DNA of 33,557 nucleotides from Gilliamella bombi (GTDB lineage Bacteria; Pseudomonadota; Gammaproteobacteria; Enterobacterales; Orbaceae). The notes below the pieces were generated by a model. That model ran no database searches. It saw only the letters and a list, made by a program, of their open reading frames with translations, and was not told the origin of the DNA. A program made the position numbers and the translations under genes. The stretch is from positions 337-33,893 of the forward strand of contig NZ_FMWS01000043.1 in NCBI RefSeq assembly GCF_900103255.1, written 5' to 3'. Positions 9,443-18,004 of this stretch are shown one piece after another. Within the stretch, counting starts at the first letter, position 1. Every line of letters begins with the position of its first letter.

Positions 9443-9958
9443 ATGAAAATAATTAATATATTCATTACTATCTTATTAACTATGTATCTAACAGGATGCG
9501 GTATTGCGCAAAGTGTCTCAGAAAAAGCGACTGATTTGAGCAACTCTATTTTTAAATGGGATGTAAGAACTTTGCATCTAGATATTACAGCAAGAGCTGA
9601 GTTAAATATGGATGATGAAGGGAGATCCTCGCCAGTTGTGATTCGAATTTATCAATTAAAAGAAGCTGACGTTTTTAATTCTGTTGCTTATCAAGAGTTA
9701 GTTGATCAAGATAGCGATGAACTAAAAGATTCATTGATTGAAAGTAAAGAAATAGTATTAAAGCCAGATACCGCTATTTCTATTGATGTTTCATTTGATA
9801 AGAAGGCTAAGGCGGTAGGTATTGCTGCGCTTTATAAAGAACCAGACTTAAAAGATAATAGCTGGCGACTAGTATTAAAACGCGGAGACTTAAACATTAC
9901 TCAACCACGTCAAATAATCGCAAGTCAATACACAATAAAATTGGTGGAAGAAAAATAA
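9443..9958 (+). CDS. tssJ: TssJ, T6SS outer-membrane lipoprotein
   Basis: TssJ is the outer-membrane lipoprotein that anchors the TssM/TssL complex. The 171-residue protein begins with a lipoprotein signal ending in a lipobox YLTGC (Cys19). Gly at +2 argues against Lol retention in the inner membrane. The mature part is predicted beta-rich with the family's VVIRIYQLKEADVFNSV segment. An AAAGGAAATAAAT ribosome site precedes the ATG. The stop codon TAA is directly followed by the tssE ATG, so the two are translationally linked. Confidence 0.93.
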   Translation: MKIINIFITILLTMYLTGCGIAQSVSEKATDLSNSIFKWDVRTLHLDITARAELNMDDEGRSSPVVIRIYQLKEADVFNSVAYQELVDQDSDELKDSLIESKEIVLKPDTAISIDVSFDKKAKAVGIAALYKEPDLKDNSWRLVLKRGDLNITQPRQIIASQYTIKLVEEK

Positions 9959-10393
9959 ATGAGTGCTTCATTATACGACCAACTTTATGGTTATTTTGAA
10001 TCAGGCATAGCCGTTGAAGATGTAAGTGAAAATGAACAGACAATTATCAGCGTAATGGATAATATTGAACGTATTTTAAATAGCCGAGCAGGTGCTGTAA
10101 AACACATGCCAGATTATGGGTTACCCGATATGTCAACGATCTTTCAAGCTTTACCGTCATCGGCTTATGTTTTAATGAGAGCCATTGAGAAAACACTGCT
10201 TCTTTATGAACCAAGGCTTGCATCAATTAAGGTTAATATTGCAGAAGAAAGCAGTGATTCAATGGTGCTTGGTTATGAACTTATTTGTCATTTTAAAGAA
10301 GGTGGACTAGTTAAGTATGGGACTTATTTTATGCCCGACGGAAAAGCGTGTTTGAAATATACACGAAAAGATCGCAATTATAGGTATAGCTAA
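9959..10393 (+). CDS. tssE: TssE, gp25-like T6SS baseplate protein
   Basis: TssE is the small gp25/GPW-like baseplate component that seeds sheath polymerisation. At 144 residues it matches family length. The segments IERILNSRAGAVKHMPDYGLPDMS (in the gene at about residues 37-60) and the following helix with IEKTLLLYEPRL are diagnostic. The ATG abuts the tssJ stop with no spacing. It is the last recognisable T6SS gene here; the next intact plus-strand gene is about 2.8 kb away, so the operon probably ends just downstream. Confidence 0.94.
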   Translation: MSASLYDQLYGYFESGIAVEDVSENEQTIISVMDNIERILNSRAGAVKHMPDYGLPDMSTIFQALPSSAYVLMRAIEKTLLLYEPRLASIKVNIAEESSDSMVLGYELICHFKEGGLVKYGTYFMPDGKACLKYTRKDRNYRYS

Positions 10394-10401
10394 GAAGCAG
10401 T

Positions 10402-10427
10402 AGTTCATACTTAAGATAGTATAAACT
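10402..10427 (+). terminator. Imperfect hairpin after tssE, possible operon end
   Basis: AGTTCATACT and AGTATAAACT form a 10-pair stem with one C-A mismatch around a 6-base loop, starting 9 bases after the tssE stop. No U-run follows, so it is at best a weak or Rho-assisted terminator or an mRNA 3' stabiliser. Confidence 0.25.
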
Positions 10428-10785
10428 AATTATGCATCGGTATTTATTTTGGCAAAATGGGAGACTGATAAATAAAATAACTCCTTCAGTTACTTTTACT
10501 TAAACTAAAACCTAAAAGAATTGGGTGATAGAATCGAGCTTCACCCGTAAAAGCAATTGCACAATATCTAAGATGGGAAGTGATGATAATAAAATTTTGC
10601 TTGGTGATTTAAAAATCATATATCATTTTTTTAAAATCATTTTCTATCATACTAAACATAATCTGTGTAAAGAAAATATCGGGGCATTTACATTTCATGA
10701 TTAAATTAATCCACTAAAAACATATAGGGCTTTTTAATAGGCATTGCTTAAGCTTTTGTTCTCTCTCTTTTACGTCTCTAACTAT
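10428..10785. other. AT-rich intergenic stretch, no gene seen
   Basis: About 360 bases without an open frame of useful length on either strand. A GGGTGA/TCACCC 6-pair inverted repeat at 10523-10546 is the only local structure and lacks a U-run. The sequence leads into the decayed IS3 element and may include its degraded left end, but I cannot identify a terminal repeat. Confidence 0.4.
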
Positions 10786-10971
10786 TTACACTGCCGAAAA
10801 TATGATATTGGTAATTTAACTTTTACAAATAGCGGAAAAAATACGGTGGAGTAAAAAGTTCAGATATCAAACGCTTAAAAGAACTTGAGACCGAAAATCA
10901 CAAACTTAAACAGATAATTGCCGAATTGAATTTAAAATCACAGCTTCAGGAAGAAATCATAAAAGAATGTA
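10786..10971 (+). pseudogene. Remnant of IS3-family orfA (transposase HTH/leucine-zipper part)
   Basis: Conceptual translation gives the typical end of IS3-family OrfA: a broken CRKYDIGNLTF piece, then FYK-stop-RKKYGG, followed by SSDIKRLKELETENHKLKQ and an IIAELNLKSQLQEEIIKE heptad-type tail. In intact elements the first part reads as FYKWRxKYGG; here the Trp codon is TAG (10830-10832), and a frameshift separates it from the CRKY segment. The helix-turn-helix N-terminus is missing or unrecognisable. It is followed immediately by an orfB fragment in the same orientation, as in real IS3 elements, so this is one dead copy. Confidence 0.75.
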
Positions 10972-11142
10972 TGCCCATCAAGGAACAAAAACATGGGCAA
11001 AAGAACTACAAGCCACTAAATCAATCCAATTGTCATGAGCTCTTACTATTATCAACCTAAGTTATTGGATGATTGGATGATTAATTTAGTATTAAACGAT
11101 ATAGCTGAAAAACATTTACGCTGTGGTTTCCTAATGAAAGTA
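10972..11142 (+). pseudogene. Remnant of IS3-family orfB (N-terminal part)
   Basis: The stretch encodes TWAKELQATKSIQLS in one frame and then, after a shift, SSYYYQPKLLDDWM followed by a helix ending IAEKHLRCGF. The SSYYYQPK segment and the EKHxRxGF segment are typical of the region before the DDE integrase core of IS3-family OrfB. The catalytic DDE domain is absent. With the adjacent orfA remnant it marks an old insertion just behind the T6SS operon. Confidence 0.7.
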
Positions 11143-11289
11143 AGTTTTCCCGACCGATCGGTTAAAAAGTTATCTATTTCAGCAATACAGCAAGCTTCTA
11201 AAAAATGTGCTATGTCCATCCAAAACAGGGAAAATGCATTGAGTCCATTTATTACAGAATTTGGTAACCATATAAACCGTCACCTTTAA
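11035..11289 (+). CDS. Chimeric 84-codon ORF starting in the orfB remnant
   Basis: The first 36 codons are the orfB remnant described above. The remaining 48 codons (11143-11289, from SFPDRSVKKL to GNHINRHL) do not look like an OrfB continuation and I do not recognise them. There is no clear ribosome site before the ATG. It is most likely not expressed as a functional protein, but an automated annotation may list it as a hypothetical protein or partial transposase. Confidence 0.25.
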   Translation: MSSYYYQPKLLDDWMINLVLNDIAEKHLRCGFLMKVSFPDRSVKKLSISAIQQASKKCAMSIQNRENALSPFITEFGNHINRHL

Positions 11290-11351
11290 CAGGTAAATAC
11301 ACAAAATTTAGAATAGTATCTCAACATCCCCTGCTACAATAGTTATTGTGC

Positions 11352-11384
11352 AAAAAAGTATCCATTAATCATAGATACTTTTTT
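11352..11384 (-). terminator. Terminator of the DUF695-like gene
   Basis: AAAAAAGTATC and GATACTTTTTT form an 11-pair stem around an 11-base loop. Read on the minus strand it begins at the stop codon of the gene ending at 11383 and finishes in a run of six T. The symmetrical A/T arms could also stop plus-strand transcription. Confidence 0.65.
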
Positions 11385-12468
11385 ATGCTTGATAACACTC
11401 AACCCAGCGTAAGTACTGTAACCAAAAAGGATCGAACTTACATTCAATTTTAACTGATAATGTATTATATCGGTTTGTTATTTGTTTAACTAATTGGAGT
11501 ACTGACTGTTTATTTCCTACATACCATAGCATATTTCTTACACCTTCACTAAAACTGTTTTGGCAATGAATTCCCCTCTCATCAGCACGTAAAGCAAGAT
11601 TAATAGCATCTTCTAATTCATAAACAAGTGAAAGTGTCTCTTTACTATCAACATCAACTATAACATTAAGTGCATAACAATAATTTTCATGTCCTAACAA
11701 AGAATTAGCCGCTTCATTACGATGCACTAACATTTTAAGATCTGTTAATTCAAATACAATCCATTGATCTTCTTGAATATTAAATATACCGGTATGTTTT
11801 AAATCTTCTTTCCATAACCGATCAAAAATAGTTACAAATTGGTTAGCAGGAATTGTGGTAGCACTCTGATCTATCTTTAAAAACTCAACAGCTTCTACTC
11901 TAACAGCAAAATCATATTCACCTAATAGATGATCGAGATAGATTAATGCCATCGTTTCTGCCTGTTTTATCATCTCTTCAGGGACTGTCTTAGCAAACAT
12001 AATACCGATAGATATTTTACGACGACTTTCTTTGTATTGAATTAATAAATCAGTTGCACCTAATGAAAAAGAACTCTCTTTAGATGTTATAACAAATGTA
12101 TCTACATTATTAATGCGCTGACGAAATGCTTCTACTTCGAAAAACTGAAGATCAGGTGCCTGTCGGAAAATTTCTATTACATATTCGAAGCGTTCAATTT
12201 TTCCATCCGCAGTAAAAATAATTTTATGTTTCTTAGTATCCCCTACAGTAATTTCAGCAATGACATCTAACTGATTTTCATCTAATAGATTATTAATATT
12301 TTTCATTATATCTAAAATATCAAGTTCATTAAGAGATTGTTCAGAATTTTTTACTTGTTGCCAAAAATCTCGAATCATCGCACTTAAATAATCTTGTGTG
12401 CTTTGTTGCTCTTTTGGTGTGTTTTTAATATCAGGTGGTGATTTTTTCCAAAACTTTTTGAAAAACAT
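11383..12468 (-). CDS. Two-module protein of unknown function, DUF695-like C-terminus
   Basis: I read this as a 361-residue cytoplasmic protein. Residues about 35-200 resemble a module I recall from uncharacterised bacterial proteins: FWQQV start, HKIIFTADGK, FRQAPDLQFFEVEAFRQ, then a LGEYDFAVR segment. Residues about 225-361 resemble DUF695 (acidic ELEDAINLALRADERG, a WYVGNKQ strand, and a terminal DPFWLQYLRW). No signal peptide, TM segment or catalytic motif is visible. The ATG at 12468 is preferred over the one at 12474 because GAGG at 12478-12481 is correctly spaced from it. It stands alone with its own terminator, about 1 kb past the T6SS operon and opposite in strand. An immunity or stress role is possible but not shown. 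Confidence 0.7.
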   Translation of the reverse strand: MFFKKFWKKSPPDIKNTPKEQQSTQDYLSAMIRDFWQQVKNSEQSLNELDILDIMKNINNLLDENQLDVIAEITVGDTKKHKIIFTADGKIERFEYVIEIFRQAPDLQFFEVEAFRQRINNVDTFVITSKESSFSLGATDLLIQYKESRRKISIGIMFAKTVPEEMIKQAETMALIYLDHLLGEYDFAVRVEAVEFLKIDQSATTIPANQFVTIFDRLWKEDLKHTGIFNIQEDQWIVFELTDLKMLVHRNEAANSLLGHENYCYALNVIVDVDSKETLSLVYELEDAINLALRADERGIHCQNSFSEGVRNMLWYVGNKQSVLQLVKQITNRYNTLSVKIECKFDPFWLQYLRWVECYQA

Positions 12469-13168
12469 ATACATTATCCTCTTAACTCAATAAAAATCAT
12501 ACAAAAATAGCATTAATAATACACTATATTCATTTAAATTTTATAACTATTAATCATCTAATAAGATAATTAATTAAAATATTAATGATATAATATTCAG
12601 CAATATGATTATCAATATCAGACTAAAGTGTTAAATCAATAGCATTATCTTGTTGTAATTTAGTGCTAACTTCAAATTATTTTGAAAATGTTCTAAAAAG
12701 ATTCAAGATATAGATTTGCCAGTGTTTAGAATTATAGTGCATCACATCCTATCTACTACTTATTCAAGTATTTTATTTAGTTTCTTATTTTTAGTTACTT
12801 AATAAGCTGATTTTTTAAATCAGTGAGAGCATTGCTGTTTGTTAAAGCTCTAACTATTTTTTTGAAGAAATTTTTTGGCGAGGATGAGTTATAGCAAATT
12901 AAGCTTCTGGAGAATATTTTAACATATTGAAAGATTTTTATATTTGTCATCTTATCCTCGCTTCGTTATCGGCGCATTCTAATGCCAATATTATGATAAA
13001 ATAATCTTCCTTGAGTATTTCTTTTGTATAAATAATCAGTTTGATTGAGGAATTTATTTTGCTTACTTTTTGCACCATACTTATTTTTTCACTTGCTAGC
13101 TTCTAATTTATTATTTTATTAAAATAAAATGATAACTTCATAATTCATTATACTATTCAAACTAAACA
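12469..13168. other. 700-base AT-rich region, no gene seen
   Basis: No open frame of useful length on either strand. Visible structures are the ribosome site of the minus-strand gene at 12478-12481, a CTGATTT/AAATCAG 7-pair hairpin with a 3-base loop (12807-12823), and an 8-base inverted repeat GCGAGGAT / ATCCTCGC (12878-12885 and 12954-12961). The right end must contain the promoter of the gene at 13169, with TATACT near 13149 as a possible -10. The region may be decayed accessory DNA. Confidence 0.4.
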
Positions 13169-13741
13169 ATGTTAAAAAAATACTTTTTATTATTCACTTT
13201 GTTATTTTGTATCCCAATCTGTTGGGCTGATGGTTTAACAAAACAGCAGGCGGAAAATCTTGAACTTGCAGGGGTTAAGCTTGGAATAACCGAATTGGAA
13301 CTGGTTGAATTACTCAAAAACAAATATCACCTTTCTGAAAATGACATAAAAATTAGTGAAATGAAAATGCGATTACCGCCATCAAAAATAGGCAAAAAAT
13401 CGATAATCGAAGGCACAATCAAAAGCTATGAAATAACTTTAAATGTCAACAATCAAGACGAAAAATTAACAATTAGACTTGAAGATGACTTAGAGCGTAA
13501 TCCTACCAAATTAGTTGTGTTCAATGTTTATAAAAAAATGACATACACAGCAGAAATAGAGCAGAAAGTTTATAAAGAATTAACCCAAAAATATGGTAAA
13601 GAAGAATATAAAAACATAGTAGGGGATAAAATATGGAGCTATAAACCATACGCTTTACATCTATCCCGAGAAACTGACGGTAAGTTTTATGTCGCAATTT
13701 TGACCGAAAAATATCGCAAGCAAAAAACAGGATCGCAGTAA
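13169..13741 (+). CDS. Exported protein of unknown function
   Basis: This 190-residue protein opens with a classical Sec signal peptide: MLKKYF, a hydrophobic core of about 13 residues, and a likely cleavage after CWA (residue 20). The mature part is Lys/Glu-rich, with an opening AGVKLGITELELVELLKNKY segment reminiscent of small periplasmic proteins with a BamE/SmpA-like turn, then beta-strand candidates and a C-terminal YGKEEYKN / IWSYKPYALHLS region. There is no lipobox, so it is probably periplasmic. The ribosome site is weak. It lies alone between the accessory region and dnaJ. Function is unknown. Confidence 0.6.
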   Translation: MLKKYFLLFTLLFCIPICWADGLTKQQAENLELAGVKLGITELELVELLKNKYHLSENDIKISEMKMRLPPSKIGKKSIIEGTIKSYEITLNVNNQDEKLTIRLEDDLERNPTKLVVFNVYKKMTYTAEIEQKVYKELTQKYGKEEYKNIVGDKIWSYKPYALHLSRETDGKFYVAILTEKYRKQKTGSQ

Positions 13742-13887
13742 AAACGAAATAGTTGCATAAACGGTTAATTTGGCTAAAAAACACCAAAAACTTTAATAAA
13801 GTTAATATCTGCATTAACTAATTTTTGCCTAAAAGTTTTTTGTTTTTGTGAATAAATAGGGATGGGTGTAGAGGTGTTAATGTTGGC

Positions 13888-13927
13888 TAAAACACGATTG
13901 AACAAGTGATTTTACTGTTCAATCGTG
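13888..13927 (-). terminator. Rho-independent terminator of dnaK-dnaJ
   Basis: CACGATTGAACA (13893-13904) and TGTTCAATCGTG (13916-13927) pair perfectly over 12 bases with an 11-base loop. On the minus strand the stem is followed by TTTTAG, 16 bases beyond the dnaJ stop. Confidence 0.85.
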
Positions 13928-13943
13928 CTTTTACTATATCAAA

Positions 13944-15071
13944 TTAACCAAAAAACTTTTTCACTTTGTCAAAGAAGCTTTTTTCTTTGGGACTGTGTTT
14001 AGAGTTTTTATCAGCTTTAAAGCTTTCACCTAACTCTTTTAGTAACTCTTTTTGTTTACTGGTTAAATTAACTGGTGTTTCAACTACAACATGACAGTAA
14101 AGATCACCGACAGCATTACCACGCAACGATTTTATGCCTTTACCTCGTAGTCGGAACATTTTTCCTGTTTGTGTTTCAGCAGGAATTGTTAAGCTGACCT
14201 TGCCATTAAGTGTTGGCACTTCAACTTCGCCACCAAGTGATGCTAATACAATATTAATTGGAATTTCACAATGTAAGTTTGTACCGTCTCGTTCAAAAAT
14301 AGCATGTGATTTAACTTGCACTTGTACGTATAAATCACCAGATGGCGCACCATTTAATCCAGCTTCACCTTCACCAGAAAGTCGGATACGATTTCCTGTA
14401 TCAACACCAGCAGGAATAGTAACAGATAATGTTTTTGTTTTTTGTACTCGGCCTTCACCGTGACATTTTTTACATGGATTTTTAACTACTTTACCGCGAC
14501 CATGACAAGTTGGACACTCTTGTTGCACAGCAAAAAAGCCTTGGCGCATTTGTACAACACCGGCACCATGACATGTGTTACACGTTACCACATCAGAAGG
14601 CTTTTCGGTTCCTTGTCCATGGCAAGTATCACAGCTTACTAACGTTGGAACTTTAATTTCTTTACTAACACCTGCGGCAGCTTCTTCTAATGTTAGTGTG
14701 ATATTGTATTGTAAGTCATTGCCGCGAGATGCAGTTTGTCCACGACCTCGACCACCACCAAAGAAATCACTGAATATATCGTCAAAAGCTCCGCCGCCAA
14801 ATCCACCAAAGCCTCCGAATCCTCCTGCACCGCCTTGACCTTGTTCAAAAGCAGCATGGCCATATTGATCATAAGCCGCCTTTTTTTGCGGATCGGTTAG
14901 GACTTCGTAAGCTTCTTTTACTTCTTTGAATTTTTCTTCAGCTTCGGCTTTGTTATCCTGATTTTTATCAGGATGATATTTCATGGCTAGGCGTTTATAG
15001 GCTTTTTTTATCTCACTTTCACTGGCACTTTTACTGACGCCCAATGTTTCATAATAATCTTTCTTCGCCAT
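13944..15071 (-). CDS. dnaJ: DnaJ (Hsp40) co-chaperone
   Basis: DnaJ delivers unfolded clients to DnaK and stimulates its ATPase in the cytoplasm. The 375-residue protein is a full type I Hsp40: J domain with HPD at 33-35, a Gly/Phe-rich linker (about 75-112), four CxxCxGxG zinc repeats beginning at Cys147 ([32 protein letters not shown]), and the C-terminal client-binding domain. An AAAGG ribosome site lies 7 bases before the ATG. It is downstream of dnaK on the same strand across a 127-base gap and ends at a strong terminator. Confidence 0.99.
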   Translation of the reverse strand: MAKKDYYETLGVSKSASESEIKKAYKRLAMKYHPDKNQDNKAEAEEKFKEVKEAYEVLTDPQKKAAYDQYGHAAFEQGQGGAGGFGGFGGFGGGAFDDIFSDFFGGGRGRGQTASRGNDLQYNITLTLEEAAAGVSKEIKVPTLVSCDTCHGQGTEKPSDVVTCNTCHGAGVVQMRQGFFAVQQECPTCHGRGKVVKNPCKKCHGEGRVQKTKTLSVTIPAGVDTGNRIRLSGEGEAGLNGAPSGDLYVQVQVKSHAIFERDGTNLHCEIPINIVLASLGGEVEVPTLNGKVSLTIPAETQTGKMFRLRGKGIKSLRGNAVGDLYCHVVVETPVNLTSKQKELLKELGESFKADKNSKHSPKEKSFFDKVKKFFG

Positions 15072-15107
15072 AATTAACCTTTATTTTTATCTGTTTTCAT
15101 AAACAAC

Positions 15108-15139
15108 TAAACGGGCTTGAGTTACCTCGCGCCCGTTTA
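15108..15139 (-). promoter_or_regulatory. Intercistronic hairpin between dnaK and dnaJ
   Basis: TAAACGGGC and GCCCGTTTA make a 9-pair GC-containing stem around a 14-base loop, about halfway between the dnaK stop and the dnaJ start. No U-run follows on the minus strand, so it is more likely an mRNA processing or stability element, or partial terminator, that could lower DnaJ relative to DnaK. Confidence 0.45.
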
Positions 15140-15198
15140 ATGTATTACATGTTTAAAACTTGTTGGAATAACTCATTAAAAAACATAGTAACTAATGA

Positions 15199-17115
15199 TT
15201 ATTTTTTATTATCATCAACTTCTTTGAAGTCTGCATCAACAACATCATCTTGCGCATTAGAGCTTCCACTATTTGTTTCTGCACCTTGAGCTGCTTGAGC
15301 TTGTTGTTGTGCTAATTCAAGCAATTTTTTAGAAGCTTCCATTAATGCATTAATTTTTGCTTCAATTTCTGCTTTATCTTCGCCACGAGCGGCAGTTTCT
15401 AAAGCACTTACGGCATCTTCAATTGCTTTTTTATCATCAGCTGATAACTGATCACCTGCTTCAGTCACTTGTTTACGTGTTGAATGAACTAGATGATCTG
15501 CTTGGTTACGAGTTTGAGCTAGTTCTTCAAATTTACGATCTGCATCGGCATTTGCTTCTGCATCATTAACCATTTTTTGAATCTCTTCTTCACTTAATCC
15601 TGATGAGGCTTTAATCGTAATTTTTTGTTCACGTCCAGTGTTTTTGTCTTTAGCTGATACATGTAAAATACCGTCAGCATCAATATCAAAAGTAACTTCA
15701 ATTTGTGGCATACCGCGAGGTGCAGGTTGAATACCGTCTAGGTTAAATTGACCTAATGATTTGTTATCACCCGCACGTTTACGTTCGCCTTGTAATACAT
15801 GAATGGTTACTGCTGATTGATTGTCTTCAGCTGTTGAGAACACTTGACTATGTTTTGTTGGAATAGTTGTGTTCTTTTCAATTAAAGTTGTCATTACACC
15901 ACCCATAGTCTCAATACCTAAAGACAATGGAGTTACATCAAGTAATAAAACATCTTTAACATCACCACCAAGTACACCACCTTGAACAGCCGCACCAACA
16001 GCAACCGCTTCGTCAGGGTTTACATCTTTACGTGGCTCTTTACCAAAAAAGTCAGCAACCGCTTTTTGAACCATTGGCATACGAGTTTGCCCACCAACAA
16101 GAATAACGTCTTTAATGTCAGAAACAGAAAGACCTGCATCTTGTAATGCTGTTTTTACAGGATCCATTGAACGTTTAACTAAATCTTCTACTAATGATTC
16201 TAATTTAGCGCGAGTCACTTTAATATTTAAATGTTTTGGACCACTTGCATCAGCAGTGATATAAGGTAAATTAATATCAGTTTGTTGCGCTGATGATAAT
16301 TCAATTTTCGCTTTTTCTGCCGCTTCTTTTAGTCGTTGCATTGCTAGCGGATCATTTTTTAGATCGAAGTTTTGTTCACGTTTAAATTCGTCAACTAAAT
16401 AATTGATTAAGCGTGAGTCAAAATCTTCACCACCTAAGTGAGTATCACCATTTGTTGCTAATACTTCAAAGGTTTTTTCGCCATCAACATCGTCAATTTC
16501 GATAATAGATATATCAAATGTACCACCACCAAGGTCATAAACCGCAATAGTTCGGTTACCTACATCTTTATCTAAACCATAAGCAAGCGCTGCGGCTGTT
16601 GGTTCGTTGATGATACGTTTTACATCAAGTCCTGCAATACGACCAGCATCTTTAGTTGCTTGACGTTGTGCATCGTTAAAATAAGCAGGAACAGTAATAA
16701 CCGCTTCAGTTACTGCTTCACCAAGATAATCTTCTGCTGTTTTTTTCATTTTTTTCAATACTTCAGCAGAAATTTGTGGCGGTGCAATTTTTTGACCTTT
16801 AACATCAACCCATGCGTCGCCATTGTCAGCTTTTACGATCTTATATGGCATGATGCTAACGTCACGTTGTACTTCGGCATCTTCAAAACGACGACCAATT
16901 AAACGTTTAATTGCAAATAGTGTATTTTGTGGATTGGTTACTGCTTGACGTTTTGCTGGTTGACCAACTAAGATTTCTCCATCTTGTGTATAAGCAATAA
17001 TAGAAGGGGTTGTACGATCGCCTTCAGCGTTTTCTAATACTTTTGCTTGACCATTGTCCATTACAGCAACACATGAATTTGTTGTACCTAAATCAATACC
17101 AATAATTTTACCCAT
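15199..17115 (-). CDS. dnaK: DnaK (Hsp70) chaperone
   Basis: DnaK is the ATP-dependent Hsp70 that folds nascent and stress-denatured proteins. At 638 residues it matches the family. The N-terminal ATPase domain starts [13 protein letters not shown] and includes [12 protein letters not shown] and VGGQTRMP; the substrate-binding domain follows from about residue 390 ([11 protein letters not shown]), then the helical lid and an acidic tail ending FKEVDDNKK, a variant of the EEVKDKK-type end. A GAGGAG ribosome site precedes the ATG. Transcription is expected from the sigma-32 promoter at 17217-17247. Confidence 0.99.
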   Translation of the reverse strand: MGKIIGIDLGTTNSCVAVMDNGQAKVLENAEGDRTTPSIIAYTQDGEILVGQPAKRQAVTNPQNTLFAIKRLIGRRFEDAEVQRDVSIMPYKIVKADNGDAWVDVKGQKIAPPQISAEVLKKMKKTAEDYLGEAVTEAVITVPAYFNDAQRQATKDAGRIAGLDVKRIINEPTAAALAYGLDKDVGNRTIAVYDLGGGTFDISIIEIDDVDGEKTFEVLATNGDTHLGGEDFDSRLINYLVDEFKREQNFDLKNDPLAMQRLKEAAEKAKIELSSAQQTDINLPYITADASGPKHLNIKVTRAKLESLVEDLVKRSMDPVKTALQDAGLSVSDIKDVILVGGQTRMPMVQKAVADFFGKEPRKDVNPDEAVAVGAAVQGGVLGGDVKDVLLLDVTPLSLGIETMGGVMTTLIEKNTTIPTKHSQVFSTAEDNQSAVTIHVLQGERKRAGDNKSLGQFNLDGIQPAPRGMPQIEVTFDIDADGILHVSAKDKNTGREQKITIKASSGLSEEEIQKMVNDAEANADADRKFEELAQTRNQADHLVHSTRKQVTEAGDQLSADDKKAIEDAVSALETAARGEDKAEIEAKINALMEASKKLLELAQQQAQAAQGAETNSGSSNAQDDVVDADFKEVDDNKK

Positions 17116-17216
17116 AATCTTTTCTCCTCAAAACCTGTATTTTATTTCTTGTATATAAGTCTTAAATTTTAATTTTCAAGCCCTTACCTCACAAAGAAAT
17201 GTTTTTTGTTTTCACA

Positions 17217-17247
17217 TAAATGGGAACGTTATTATTAATATCAAGGG
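17217..17247 (-). promoter_or_regulatory. Sigma-32 heat-shock promoter of dnaK-dnaJ
   Basis: On the minus strand CCCTTGAT (17240-17247) and CCCATTTA (17217-17224) are separated by 15 bases. Both boxes match the sigma-32 consensus and, from memory, the E. coli dnaK P1 promoter almost base for base, with the same overall spacing. It lies about 100 bases upstream of the dnaK start. A second CTTGAAAA-type -35 box at 17173-17180, with TTATAT 15 bases on, could be a minor second promoter. Confidence 0.85.
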
Positions 17248-17275
17248 GGTACAAAAAAATTATTTTTCTAAAACC

Positions 17276-17304
17276 TTGATTATGGCGTTTTCTACACTTA
17301 TTAT
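17276..17304 (+). promoter_or_regulatory. Sigma-70-type promoter of satP
   Basis: TTGATT (17276-17281) and TATTAT (17299-17304) are separated by exactly 17 bases and lie about 40 bases upstream of the satP start. Each box is one or two changes from consensus. Confidence 0.55.
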
Positions 17305-17344
17305 TGCCGCTCTTTAATCATCTTACTTAATTTATAGGATCCTT

Positions 17345-17923
17345 ATGGAACAAACAAAACTTGCAAATCCTGGCCCTCTTGGCTTAATGGGATTTGGTAT
17401 GACAACAATTTTATTGAATATTCATAATGCTGGATTTTTTCCTGCTATGACAGTAATTGTCTCAATGGGTATTTTTTATGGAGGCCTTGCGCAAGTCATT
17501 GCTGGCATTTTAGAATTTCGAAAAGGTAATACGTTTGGTACAACGGCATTTACTTCTTATGGTTTCTTTTGGATTGCGTTAGTGGGTATTTGGTATTTAC
17601 CAACTTCACCAGCGACAGCGCCATCTGATGCCACTTTTGTTGGTATTTTCCTTGCGTTATGGGGAATTTTTACTGGCTTTATGTTTATTGGTACATTAAA
17701 AGGCAACCGCGCATTACAATTTGTTTTTGCTAGTTTAACCGTTTTATTTGCTTTATTAGCTATTGGTAATATTTCAGGTAACCATGGCATTATTCATATT
17801 GCAGGTTTTGAAGGCATTATTTGTGGAGCAAGTGCTGTTTATTTAGCAATGGCAGAAGTGATTAATGAGCAATTTGGTCGTACGGTTTTACCGATTGGTG
17901 CACCTAAAGGCGCTGCACATTAA
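17345..17923 (+). CDS. satP: SatP/YaaH acetate-succinate transporter
   Basis: The AceTr/YaaH family moves acetate and succinate with protons across the inner membrane. The 192-residue protein starts with the family signature NPGPLGLMGFGMTT and has six hydrophobic segments, including GGLAQVIAGILEF and TAFTSYGFFWIAL. Length equals the usual family size. AGGA lies 8 bases upstream of the ATG. It is a single-gene unit divergent from dnaK and closed by a strong terminator shared with asnB. Confidence 0.95.
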   Translation: MEQTKLANPGPLGLMGFGMTTILLNIHNAGFFPAMTVIVSMGIFYGGLAQVIAGILEFRKGNTFGTTAFTSYGFFWIALVGIWYLPTSPATAPSDATFVGIFLALWGIFTGFMFIGTLKGNRALQFVFASLTVLFALLAIGNISGNHGIIHIAGFEGIICGASAVYLAMAEVINEQFGRTVLPIGAPKGAAH

Positions 17924-17948
17924 TAATTTAATTTAGTCTATCGTTAAT

Positions 17949-17977
17949 AAAAAACGGGGAATATTCCCCGTTTTTTT
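17949..17977. terminator. Bidirectional terminator between satP and asnB
   Basis: AAAACGGGGAAT and ATTCCCCGTTTT form one perfect palindrome (17951-17974) with A-runs on the left and a run of seven T on the right. It can end satP on the plus strand and asnB on the minus strand. Confidence 0.92.
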
Positions 17978-18004
17978 ATATCAAATAATTATCGCTAAAA
18001 CCAA

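Noticed and set aside
10523-10546. GGGTGA/TCACCC hairpin downstream of tssE
   Set aside because: Only six pairs with a 12-base loop and no U-run; not a convincing terminator.
12878-12961. 8-base inverted repeat GCGAGGAT / ATCCTCGC 68 bases apart
   Set aside because: Too short and too far apart to support an IS end or an operator; could occur by chance in 33 kb.
13521-13814. 97-codon hydrophobic minus-strand ORF
   Set aside because: It is largely antisense to the exported protein gene at 13169-13741 and has no ribosome site; hydrophobicity arises from the Lys/Glu-rich opposite strand.
14134-14838. Three plus-strand ORFs opposite dnaJ
   Set aside because: All are antisense shadows of a clear dnaJ; the Pro-rich one mirrors the Gly/Phe-rich region.
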